This document shows, one piece after another, positions 33,790 through 45,249 of a stretch of DNA of 64,000 bases. The notes beneath the pieces are model-generated. The model did not search any database. It saw only the letters and a program-made list of their open reading frames with translations, and had not been told where the DNA came from. Source of the stretch: Heterobilharzia americana (lineage: Eukaryota; Platyhelminthes; Trematoda; Strigeidida; Schistosomatidae); assembly GCA_944470555.2 (NCBI GenBank), contig OX104127.1, forward strand, positions 31,635,661 to 31,699,660. Reading direction: 5' to 3'. How positions within the stretch are numbered: the first letter of the stretch is position 1; each line of letters opens with the position of its first letter. The position numbers and the translations under genes were made by a program.

Positions 33790-35330
33790 CCGTTTGAACT
33801 CACATGGCAGCGTGGCTAGGCACTCTTGGCCTCCAGGATTGAAAACCTTTTTGTCGGCAAACTTTACTCTGTCCATAGCGCGGTACTTTAGAGAAAATGT
33901 TGAGGTTCAACTTTATTTGCCTCAACCGCGTGGGCTGTAGTCGACTAGCATGACATCTGCCCCCGTATGATTTACCGGTGGAAATAAGTCTGGTCAAGCA
34001 TCGTTGAGTTTTCACAATTTCCTGGTCGTCGATGGACCGCAAGCAACTAAGTATGATAGGACAGTATTATAGTAGTGGTCGTTCACACATTTTAAATGGA
34101 ATCAGCTCGGTTTCATCGGTGCCAAAACCTCGGTAAATGAAGCCAATGAGGTGGCACGATTTGAAGCACTGTGCCGTTGCGTGTTATGCAAAGGGAAGAT
34201 CACTGTGGCGCCACATTCTAAGGTCTTAGACAATGCTTAGCCGTTGGAGTGCAATGCCGTTGTGTCAAAGATTAGTTAACACTTCCTGTTCGCTGGGGAA
34301 CAAAAAGCCGGGCTCCTATGTTTTCAGTGGTGGGGCCACTTGTCACGTCATCTTTGTAGCTTGTCAAAATCACTTTGCATGGCGGTATTGAGGCTGTTAC
34401 ACTGATTAGGACGAAACATGTACACTACTTTCAAGTCGTCTGCAAACAGGAAAGCTTTTTTCGATTAAAAGCAAGCGCACATGCCATATACATACATTAT
34501 AAAAATGAGGGGTCCCAGAATAGAGCCTTAGACTACTCCATTGGTGATGTTTCTAGTAAGGGCACAATGTGAATCTATTTTGGCAACTTGGATACGGTTC
34601 AGCAGATATGAACCCATTCAGCCATGCAACTTGGCAGTTATCCCAAGTGAATTCAGTTTATGGAGGTGTGAAGGGTGGCGCACTTTATCAAAACCCCTAG
34701 TGAAGTCGAAGTGAAGTGAGGTGACCACTTTTCCAGCGTCTCTATTATTGACTGCGTGAGTGAAGAATTCTAGGTTACACATAACATAAGATTTTCTAGA
34801 CAAAAGTCCGCGCCGCTAGGGGCTCGTAGGGATATGTTCTGTAGGGTGAGGGACGACGTCGTTTTTCACTACTTCCTCCGATATACGTGAAACGACAGAG
34901 GTTATGTTGATTGGAGAGTAATTTTCCGCACTGAATCCGGAACCTTTCTTAAAGCACGGGACAATATGATCAGTGTTTCACAAAGCCGCGAAAGTGCTAG
35001 AGTTTAAGTACGGGTTGAGCATTTTTGCTGGCAATGTGGAGAAGTCCGCGCTGCCAATTTTAATAAAAATGCCAAGTATCCCATCTGCTCTCTCACCAAG
35101 ATAAGGTCTCAGTGACTGACTACATAATGTACGTTGTTTAGACGAGAACCGATTCCCAAGATTTTATGCTCACCACTGTCACTAGTTGTTACCCGCGCCA
35201 GGACGAATGAATTCCTTAGATCCGTTCTTATGGGTGGTTAAGTCTCCTCTGGAGGAATTTCACAGCTTCGTGCTCTTCAGTTCCTCACCCACTTTTCCGG
35301 TCGCCAGTAAAAAGCTGTGAATCAGGCAAA
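33790..35330 (-). mobile_element. CR1/SR1-like non-LTR retrotransposon fragment (minus strand)
   Basis: Reading the minus strand from 35,330 downward: SISVPRTLCSQSLRPYLGE, then VPCFKKGSGFSAENYSPI, then SLHFDFTRGFDKVRHPSHLH (RT motif A), GSILGPLIFIMYVYGMC, and a retained catalytic FADDLKVVY at about 34,430-34,460. Near 34,040-33,800 come IVKTQRCLTRLISTGKSYG and LNLNIFSKVPRYGQ. This is the order of a CR1 reverse transcriptase. Several stops break it. Confidence 0.8.
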
Positions 35331-35940
35331 AATGGTATGATAAGCTATTCACAATATCCATGAGTGGTAGACGATTGAGTAAGTAGCCTCCATGAACTTC
35401 AGCGGATGTCGTTAGCTAGTGATACGGTGACGATCCTATCCTTACAGTCTACAACCTGTTTTAGTTATGGTCTCAAAGCCACTGAACCAAAAGGCCTGCC
35501 ATGCCTCCATTTTAACGCCTCGCGACCGGTAAACCATCAGTTATTTATTCAGGGCTTTGGAGAAAATTAAAAATGTATGGGGTTGGCAGGATTTTTCGGT
35601 GGAGCTGTTCTAGATGTTTTGTGCCGTCAGTGGATTCATGCTGGACTGAGTTTTACGGTGCTGACTTGTGTTTATAAGACTGGTGTACATTATTAAACAT
35701 TAAGTTGTGTGAAATTAACATTAATATTCTGTTGTGGGTCAAAAATTTAAGGTTCTGCAGCAGATGGGTTCGAAACCATTCTTTCACCACTCCTCATGGT
35801 GTCGAGAACCGATAGCCTGCAGGCAGTTTCTTCCTTTCCACTGTTTTACGTGGATGTGTCAACTACCACTTACCGCTGGTTCTCTTGTAGCTCTCTAACG
35901 TGTCCCTCTCCGGGAAACTATCATACATACATCCAAAGTA
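35331..35940. other. Junction between two divergent CR1 fragments
   Basis: No domain recognised. It separates a minus-strand CR1 on the left from a plus-strand CR1 on the right, so it may hold 5' parts of one or both. Confidence 0.35.
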
Positions 35941-35944
35941 TAAA

Positions 35945-37382
35945 TGTTGACCAACATCTCATGTAGAAAACTACCTATAAACGTCACGTCAGTAGTATCT
36001 GGGACTATGGTAAGGATGATTGTGAAGGAGGTTGTCGACTACATGACGACAAACTGATCACTCTCTCCAGCACAAAATGGATTCTTGAGACGCTGGTCAT
36101 GCGCTAACAGCTATCTTGGTTATCTGGACGACGTTATGAGCAAGCTTGGCCAAGGCCCATTTGTAATTACCCTATTCTTAGACTTCAAGCAGGCATTTGA
36201 TAAGATACCCCACAGACACCCGGTCAATTATCTGCAATCACATCGTTTCCAAGACCCGTTGCTGTCCTGGCTTGTAGCATCTTTAGGGGGTCGCTCCCAA
36301 AGTAGTAAAATTCAGCAATTGCCACTCCTCCCCTAGACCTATACGAAGTGGTGTCGTCCGGGGTAATGTGCTAGGACCGTTACTTTTCCTTATCCGTGTA
36401 AACGATATCTACAGTGTTATGCAAAATGGCATACCTTGACTCTTCACAGTCTACTAGAAGATAGTGTGCAGCTTTTCTTGTGCAGCACCAACACAAGGTC
36501 TCTCCCAAATACAAATGATCTGAAGAGAATATTTACATGGAGCTTGACTCGATACCTCCTTTTAAACTCAGATAACGGTGGCATCCTCCATTTCAATAAA
36601 TCCCACCCAGAAGTAACAGTACACTTAGATGACACCGCACTGTGGATATTCAGTGCTGTGTAAAACCTCAGAATCACTTATTCCAGGAGTTTGAATTTTG
36701 CGGAGTACGTAGATGCAATAATTTCAAGAGGCAGAAGACTCACAGGTCTTCCACACAAAAGCATACACCTGGGGTAAAACCTACCTCGTACTAAGTTACG
36801 GTTCACCCGATATTAGAGTATTGTACGGTCGTCTATAGTAACATGAAAGTATCTGATAGAATTCGAGTAGAGAACATCCAAAGAGACTTTACTCAGCGCC
36901 TAGTAATACATAACGAAGGGCTTCCTTACGAAGCGAGGTGCAAAGATTTAGAACTGGAATCACTCTCTGAGATACCTGAAGCTCAACCTAACCCTTCTTT
37001 TTGTCTTTCGTTGGGAAAATCCAAGTGGAATTGTTCTACTACTCTTAAACCAACACCTGTACACAGTCTCCATAATAGCAAACACACCATTCCTATGAAT
37101 TGGTGTCGCTCAAAACTTCGGCGTAGGTTCTTCATAGTGCGATACAGTATGTTGTGGAACAAACTTCCTGTTTCCATACGATTATGTCGATCTCTCGGTC
37201 AGTTTCAACGATTACCTTGTGAATTCCTCCTATCTATCGATTCTCACCGATTCGTTGGCGGACAAATCACGAACGGTAGTACGACGTGCAATGATGCCAC
37301 TGGTACTGAGACCCAAGGGAGACAACATGGCAAGGACAAAATTACACAGTGCCGAAAACTAGGCGCACGAGTTAAAATCTAG
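35945..37382 (+). mobile_element. CR1/SR1-like non-LTR retrotransposon fragment (plus strand)
   Basis: RT landmarks: LITLSSTKWILETLV (fingers, frame-broken), then YLGYLDDVMSKLGQGPFVIT, TLFLDFKQAFDKIPH (motif A), LLSWLVASLGGRSQ, GNVLGPLLFLIRVND (motif B region) and, in a later frame, RIRVENIQRDFTQRLVIHN, CRSKLRRRFFIVRYSMLWNK and LPVSIRLCRSLGQFQRLPC. The catalytic ADD box is not clear. It lies head-to-head with the minus-strand CR1 to its left. Confidence 0.82.
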
Positions 37383-37389
37383 CAAAACA

Positions 37390-40300
37390 ACTAAACTAGA
37401 GTAGACTGCAAGCGGAGTGTGTAATGATTTGCAACATTTGACTGTGCGACAGCCCCGATGTAACCTCCATTTCTTCGTAACCTAACCGGTCTCTCGATTT
37501 AGCACCTGTCCATCCTGAACTATGAAAAACAAATCTTTTATTCCTCACTCCGAGTAAATAAGTTTGGCCTATCACAAATAGGGCTCATACTCTTGACTTT
37601 TATCTCACCATGGGCATATCTTGTAGACTAGGTACCCTCACACCTCCACTCAACAATACTAAAGCGAACGTGCGGTGGTCATGGGCTTCTGCAAGAAACA
37701 TTACGATCAGCAAAAAGAAAAAAAGGTTTATTTAGAAGAAATTTTATGATAGTATGGTACAAGAGTATTGGCGACGGGTCGTAAGATGATCCCAAATATG
37801 AAAACAGCCTGCCGATATGAGATAGCAGATGTGATGGTGGGAACTTATGGAAGCCACCTTTATCAGTGAGAATCCTAAGGGTGGTTGAGATCCTTGGATG
37901 CTTGAAGACACAGAAAAACAAACGCTATAAACGACGCCGATGGCCAGTGCAATAACCTCTAACCTCCTCTATGTCAGCCGTACCACTATGATTAGTGAAG
38001 AGAGTAGAGTGATTTCATATGACGCGCAGACCTTGAAGTCTTACTGGATGGTTTGACGGTGAAGCCTCCCATATTCTCCGCCGCAGTGGGACAAAAGTAG
38101 CTGGGCAGAATTCCGTCCCCGGCTTTATTTGTTCAAATGATTTTGTTTATAACACTGTGGGCCCAAATAATTGCCACACTTTGCATGACATCATGGAATA
38201 CAAAACCCAAATTTTCCCACGTCGTCTATCCCACTTCATATTCACTTGCCACCTGTAGGCAGAACAAACTTGTTGAACACTGATATGTCTCCAGATTCAT
38301 CCATTCTCAACATTCGATGTGCAGTATGCTCTTATGTATTACGTGACTCACTGTCACCAGGATACGTCTCATACTAAGAGACTATACCCTCATTAATTTT
38401 CACCGCTGCTGTCTAATGATGTAGCTCTTACTTAAAATTTGTGGCCAGCAACGTCTAAACAACTGTGTATGGCGCGACGATTTGCTTCTTTCTAAAATTT
38501 TACAGCTTCAATTGGCAAATTACATTTAGATGTTGCCCGTAAAAGTGGTATGTGTTCGCATAATTCATTATTCGAAATATATTATTATTGATGGGAAAAG
38601 TCATGGCTTTGGAAGTCACTCAGTGCAGTACCTTATTTTCGTCTATGTAGAAGGCTCCGATGTTGTCTATATCTCAGAAACGGAACTCTCCTTTACGATC
38701 AATGGTGATAAAGCTGGGCTTTGTGGATCTTTTTTCAGAAACACTGAAACAGTCCTCGAAGCTAGTGAGGGCGTTCCCCATTGAGACAAGTCATTTCTGG
38801 AAGGTGCACGATAACTAAATTGTAAATGGCTATGCTAATGATCACGGTGAAACAGATACGAACTCCAAACGTTTGGTGCTTCACATCCACAGATGGTAGG
38901 TCGCGGAGTCAATTCAAGATAAAATAACTATCCTCGTACTGAGGGCTAGCTGCCAAAAGCCTTAATCTCTGCTGGTTGGGCGGAGGTAGCGTGCTGGCCG
39001 AAGCACCAGCCACTCGTTTAACTCCTGCCTGCCATGAATTTTCATATCTTTGGTCTTTGCACAAATATTCAGACAGCCAGATCATTTGGTTACCTGCACG
39101 CTTTCTAAGTTTTGAAGGTGGAAATGCCTGTAAACTGGATTCCCTCATGTTAACTTTCTAATGTTGAAATATTTCCTGAATCGAGGCTATATCACAGTGA
39201 CCGCCACACTCTCCCCTCTCCCATTCATTGCAACCAGTCTGTTAGTCCTCACACTGTTGCATGTCATGTTTACATCCCTAAGTGGCTGGACGCAAAAAGG
39301 GTTAAAGCAGTATCTGTTAAATCCACCACATCCTCTTTAGGCTTAGTCATCAATTCGCAGGCTGCGGTTAGGTCGCACGGTCTTTTGTCAAACAACCACA
39401 TGTGTGACCGGCTGATCAATACATCCTGCTATCTAGTTTAAGGAAACGTGAACGCTGCCATCGATTGTGATAATAACAGTGATAATGATACTTATTTCAC
39501 ATATTTTAGCGTACACTAATGCACGCCAGCTTTATGGCACAGTTATGAAGTGAATTTGTGGTTTTGTAATGAACAGTGATTTATTTAGGTGAGGAAACAG
39601 TAAAACGAGGTTTAAAATATGGCACTTTGCCACTTGCCAGTCTCAGATGAGCCTTATAAGTCACTCTGCTTAGGTAAGAGAATGACACCTGACGTTCTTT
39701 TAAAATAACTATAAGATCTGGGCCTGTCATGATTATTCCACCTTAGATATCCAGACGGTATTGCTGACGATTGCTTACAAGGGTGTGAGCACTGGTTCCC
39801 CTCCTCACTATGATGAACTAATATACACTGGTTCCCTCTCAAAGCTACTACGATACGCTAGTGCAGGAAAGCTTTAGGAATCTTATAATGGAAAAGCTAT
39901 GTGGTTAATCACACACACATACATGAAAATGTACGTGAAGTTTGAATAGGTCTAAAAGTACAGGAACTTCCCTCTTTTCCAAGCTGGTCTGTGTGGTAGT
40001 TCTGTTCCCCACATCTGCCCATGCTTCTTCTTTGTTTTTTATTTTACAGCAACAGCTTGATGACGACATTTAATGCTGGATTTCAGTCTGGACATATCTA
40101 CTAGGTGGAAAAAATACGTGCTGTTTAACTCCATGAATTATTGGACTGCTCCCAATCTCTCGCGGTTTCTGGAACATCTTCACAATCAACTCATCAGCTG
40201 GTCAGGACTCTTCTTGCGGTGAACCGCCTAAAGTTTACCAACAGCCACAGTGACACAATTATTCTGAACAAGTGATAAAACGAGAGACCAATATACCTGT

Positions 40301-40650
40301 TGGCTCGGAATATGACTTACCTGCAGTAATTCCACACTACATGTTCCATAGCACTCTTTTTAAGTGAAAGCTACCATGCATCAAATACACTTCTCGAATA
40401 ATGCTGCTTACGCCAATATGAACGATGCCTGAAGTCCACATGTAACTGCTGCCATTTGGACCACTAACCGCATCAACGTCTACTTTCATCTACTACTAGA
40501 AGTACTCCCAGTGGAATTAATGTATACTACCTTTGAACCACGTGGTGAACTGGAAATGCATAGATTTAGACATTCACCTCAGTTATAAAACTGTGGACAC
40601 TTACTGATACTCCAGATAGTATAAATAGGCCCCTTGTGGTTAGTAGAGCT
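37390..40650. other. Unassigned intergenic/repeat sequence
   Basis: No host exon recognised. The segment ending near 39,165 (gcctgtaaactggattccct ... catgttaactttctaatgt) closely resembles 41,143-41,180, so the 3' end of a repeat family is present here. Open frames such as 38,530-38,784 have no recognisable product. Confidence 0.35.
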
Positions 40651-41212
40651 AAAAACTGGAGAACTTACTAGTGAATGGATGTTTATATTACCAAATAAGA
40701 GACTATGCAAACGGACTAGCAACGTCGTCTAGTTATAACGCAAAATTCGAACATTGCGCGCTTTTATCGTTGATAGTGGGACCTATCTGTGTAATGACGG
40801 ATGGAAATCCAAACCCGTTCCTTTGTTTGCGGCAATTTTTGATAAGTTTATACATATCAGTAACTCGCTATGTGAGTTATATAATTCCCGGCATTATTCT
40901 GGAAACTTTCAAAGTCATCATTTTGACGGTGCTTGTGAACTGGTACCTGTCATGTTAAATCGATTATGTGGGAATGGGGATTTTTATCTTCACTTTGACG
41001 CACTGCATATGCTGAAAGTGGTATTTTCGTTGTCCTGTAACCGCGATCTGATGTTTTTGATGGAGTTAAACGACCTCCCCTCTGTACTATTCAGGACCCG
41101 TAAAATCTTGTAGACTTTTCGACATATATCAATGTGATCATGCCTGTAAACTGGCTTCTCTCATGTTAAATTACTAATGTGAGAATAAAATTTTATTTAT
41201 TTATTTGAAAAA
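40650..41212 (+). mobile_element. Retroposon-like repeat with TTTATTTATTT tail
   Basis: Contains a 119-codon open frame (40,754-41,113) ending in LMFLMELNDLPSVLFRT. It is followed by gcctgtaaactggcttctct and a tail aataaaattttatttattta. The end region recurs at 39,118-39,165 and, on the minus strand, at about 26,757-26,900. The recurring 3' end with an AT tail suggests a non-LTR retroposon of unidentified family. Confidence 0.5.
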
Positions 41213-44200
41213 ATGAAGACAAGGCTCAGCATACGATGGACTGTTTTGGTGACATCTCTGGCCAGAAGCGTTCAACAAGTGGTACTCGAGGAACCAGAGG
41301 ACTGAGGGGAAGCAGATAAGACTCCACGACTATCAGCCACATGGATACATTTACACACTACGTCTCTCCAAGCGGCGTAAGATTGGCGGGATTGTGTATG
41401 CAGCACCGAAATTCGTTTGATCAAGCCACAGACCACGTGGGTTGTGTGCTGAATGCCAGACTTTATATGTTTCCTGAACAAGACACAACAGAAACACCTA
41501 GAAGAGCGTCGTAGCTGGTCGTGTTCATAACGGTGGCTCTAGATAACGCACATGAAGTTGCAGACCATTATATCTGAATGGTTTTCATGTTTAGATCCCG
41601 GCATAGGTTATCAGGGATATATGCATCACTCATTTGGAAAGTAGCATCGCTGCGTACAGGCAACGGAATGACTTTTACAGAGGTTAGTTCTCACGGGACG
41701 CGAACTTTTGAGTGAGTTTTGAGGGTGGTTGAAAGTTCCATGCATTATTTTCGTAGATCCAAGTGGGTGCTTGACTAGGTCACCCGCTTCAGGTTTTTTT
41801 ACGAAATCAGAAACTTTTGACATCACCTGTTGTGTAAATGTATGAATTAACAAAGAATCGAGATCATTACCATACCGTTATCTTGAAATTAATCAAAGAG
41901 CTGCCTAGGTTCCCCAGCTACTTTATTTGTACAGCTGCAAGTTTATGAGCACCACAGAGTCCTTCAGTTGATCTTTGCGCCGCTGATACGAAAGTATGAG
42001 GGGAAATAAACGATTCAAGTAGTGATATTATACTGGAGACATATCTTGGCAGTTTCTCAACGTGTTTCGGCAAATGGTTAACATTTGTTGGAACAGTTTA
42101 ATGTGCAGATATACAAATAATACTCTCAAACCATACCAGTCAAAAAACTCGTTTGATTCATGTCCATGCAATAAACTATAGTCTCCTTAGAGTTCATGCA
42201 TGTGGCGACCCAAAAAGGACATAAAACTTTGCCACGGTATTGGGTTAGAGCATTCAAGACACATAGGACAATGTGAGCCCCTGGTTGGATGGGAAACGAA
42301 GTTGGGTTACACAAAGTGAAGCAAAAGTCTCAGAAAAATCCAACGTTTGGTTCGGCCTGCCGGTCCTTGTTAGAAAACTGGAGCATGCAACTCAGAAAAG
42401 CTGAAGAAGACGGTTACCTGTGTGCTGCCTATGATGACTGGTTAACCTCATTGGTTCATGTTTTTGTCCCATCCGAGCAAACGCTAAATTGCGGCGCTGT
42501 GCATGACCCAAGGCAACAACCGTAAGCACTATGTAGACCGAATTTTCTCATATTAGACAGAAATAGTTTGAAGCAAGGTTAAATCAAGCTTCATCAGCAA
42601 GATGTTGATCCAGTGAATAACGCGCTGCATTAAGTTCTTTCACACTGCAGATGATGTACAGGCACGAGACTGCACCGTGCCCAACACCTCGTAACTCAGT
42701 GCGTCGTAGCAAGTCGTTGGTAAGCCCCGGTCGGATAGGTTATTTTATGAGTTTTGGAAAAATTATAATGCGAGAACACTGAAAGAAATTCTAGTCGCTT
42801 CCGGTGCAAGCGTCTGTGTGTCAAAAAGCTCTTAAACTTCGGTGACACACATAGTTTCCTGATCAGAAAAGTGATCTCACTATCTTCATGGCAGAATCAG
42901 AACACCTGACGTTTTGCTGAGCTCTGTGGCGTCGGGTATAATCGATAACAGGTAGTTGCATCCAAGTGGGTTCCAGCCTCTCGTTCTTTTACTGATCTTG
43001 TGCAAAGGCTTTGCTTTAATGCCCATGTGTTTCAGCTGATAGTAGTATAAGAAGAGGAAAACATGACCCCAGGTTAACAGTGGGTTTCCCAATGGGCATG
43101 AAACTCTGGAATTTGGACATTACTAATTTGAAAACAGGCGGAAAAAGTCCTTCGGTTCCTCGGCTTGGGATCTTGCGGTGTCTGATAGGGTTGGCGTTAA
43201 CTAGCATATACAACATTATTTTAATTAAGGTGCTACTATGATCAGTACATTGCCTACGTCAAGGCACTGGTAGCGAAAAATGAGGGGAAAGACATATCTA
43301 GCAAAGTGAGAATGCTTAGAAGAGCATTATCTTGACTGGTATTTGGTTAGAAATTACTTTTTGAAAATATTCAGAATTTAATGAATCATATTTGACTGAA
43401 CTAGAAACTATGAGGATACAATTGTTAACCAGCACAAAATGGATTCGTTGTTGGATGTTCACAGGTTTAAGTGAGCCTAAGAGGACTTCAAGCACTCAGC
43501 GACACCATGACGGATAGCGATGAATATTTAATGTTTGAAATACCCACTTTCTAAACTGAATAGTGTTTCGATGCCAAAAGGGTGCCATGCAGGTGGTTTC
43601 CCGTGCAGGAGGTTGCTGAAATATCAGCAACCACCGGCCGTGGACAATAAACGAGGGCAGGCATATAAACAGTTTCTGCATCAAAGATGTCTTTGGTGAT
43701 GTGTTTGCCTCAGAGGTTACTGCGACTGCGCACGCCGGTGAGGAAACGGAACCTTGCTTTGGGACCCGGCCGCCCTAGCAATGATAAACCACAGACTCTG
43801 TACGCTTCCGCAGTAAACACTAGGCTGAAAAGGAGATGCATTAGACAGGCCGGAACGTGAAAGAAAAGAACGAGCCAGTTCGTGTCATCGATATCCAAAC
43901 TGTATCCATAAAGGTACGCTTTTCAACTTGTCTGCAGTACGGAAACCATACGAGGCCGGTAAATAAAGGGATAGGGCTGCAAAAGAAAAAGGGAACGTTG
44001 GGTAACTGAAAAACTGTAGTAGACAAGCTGCCACCTGGCGACATACGTGAACACCTTGGCCCTTTTTAATTTGAAAAATGGTTTTGCGTTTTCAGACCTA
44101 TTTGTAGGTGGTGTACACACTGAAATCGAACTTTGATAATGCATCCTGACTGTTCTTTAAGGTGGGGAAAGAAAGTACGATGCGTAAAACTTTATCAAAG

Positions 44201-44680
44201 ATGAACAAGCGACCCTTGTCCGTCTACTCTGCAGCTGTAGATGAAGCACAATGATTTTAGGTAGCTTATTGAGCTCTGGTTCACGTCGTGTGTCCACAAG
44301 TTTTCTATCTCTCAGATCGTACTCACTTGTTGTGAAATCATCATCTTTCTCTGGCTACCGAATGTCTAGGAAAAAGCTTAAATACATTTTACACACGTAC
44401 GAGTCCACCAGCGGATATCAAGAGCTGTTCTCGGCCAGAAAAATGCAGCTGATTTCAGCTTGTTTATGGTGTGCCTACTTGGATGTGAGAGATCATGCAG
44501 ACCACCCTAGGTAAATGTACATATTGCGAAACATAAAATTAGATCTTGGGTCCTGCGTCGAAATGTCATACAGGAAAGTGTTTTAGCCCCTCAAAGGTGA
44601 CAGGCGCAGGGTTGTCAAAAGAAACTAATCACTGAAGCTTCCCCAAAATCTAATCAAGACCGTGAAGAAAGGTATCTGTC
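41213..44680. other. Unassigned sequence
   Basis: Short open frames only (for example 42,289-42,525, 43,923-44,144, 44,251-44,514). None has a recognisable domain or a matching pair of splice sites. Probably decayed repeat DNA. Confidence 0.35.
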
Positions 44681-44689
44681 ACACCACTG

Positions 44690-45245
44690 CTTACTGTAGG
44701 ACTCTGACTAATGCTGTACCTGTCCTCAAAAGTGTGTGACCTTGGACTAAGATATTCAAGGGATCTCACGTCCTCTGAACAGGGGCATCACAGACGCGCA
44801 AATCTAGGATCCTAATGGGTTGCATAGTTTGTACCTTTCACCTCAAAGAAGTCAAGTTACTGCTCTATAAAACTTATGTACCCCCACTATTAGAATATTG
44901 TCCAGTTATAAACGACAAAAAAATAGGGGGTGTCCGAAGGTATTTCACAGCTAGATTACTAGGACACGACTGCAAACAGGACCACAGCTACAGATGCAGA
45001 ACACTAAGTCTAGAACCACTTTAGATGAGATGGCTCAAAATTAACCTGAGACTCTTCTTTGATGTGTTACGTAAATTCAGTTCCACAGCAAGTGGTGAGT
45101 TTTGGTTCGAACACAATAGTCGGTACGATCAGCGTAACCACGCCCACAGCGTCATAATGGAACCATTCAGATCCTGCTTGCTCGTGAACTTCACGCCAAA
45201 TTCTCCAGTTTGTGGAACAGACTTCCTGCTGAGGTGCTGAGCTTG
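44690..45245 (+). mobile_element. CR1-like retrotransposon, 3' RT fragment
   Basis: CDLGLRYSRDL at about 44,735, then LLLYKTYVPPLLEYCPVI (44,850-44,910), RRYFTARLLGHDC, YRCRTLSLEPL, a stop, then RWLKINLRLFFDVLRKFSS and FWFEHNSR. This is the conserved C-terminal section of CR1-type RTs. It is 5'-truncated and has in-frame stops. Confidence 0.78.
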
Positions 45246-45249
45246 GTCG

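Noticed and set aside
40754..41113. 119-codon open frame as a host gene
   Set aside because: Its C-terminal end and 3' flank recur elsewhere in the window with an AT tail, pointing to a repeat.
44251..44514. 87-codon frame ending at a possible donor as an upstream exon of the 48.5 kb gene
   Set aside because: The donor (gtaaatg) is mediocre, there is no convincing acceptor, and a CR1 fragment lies between it and the gene.
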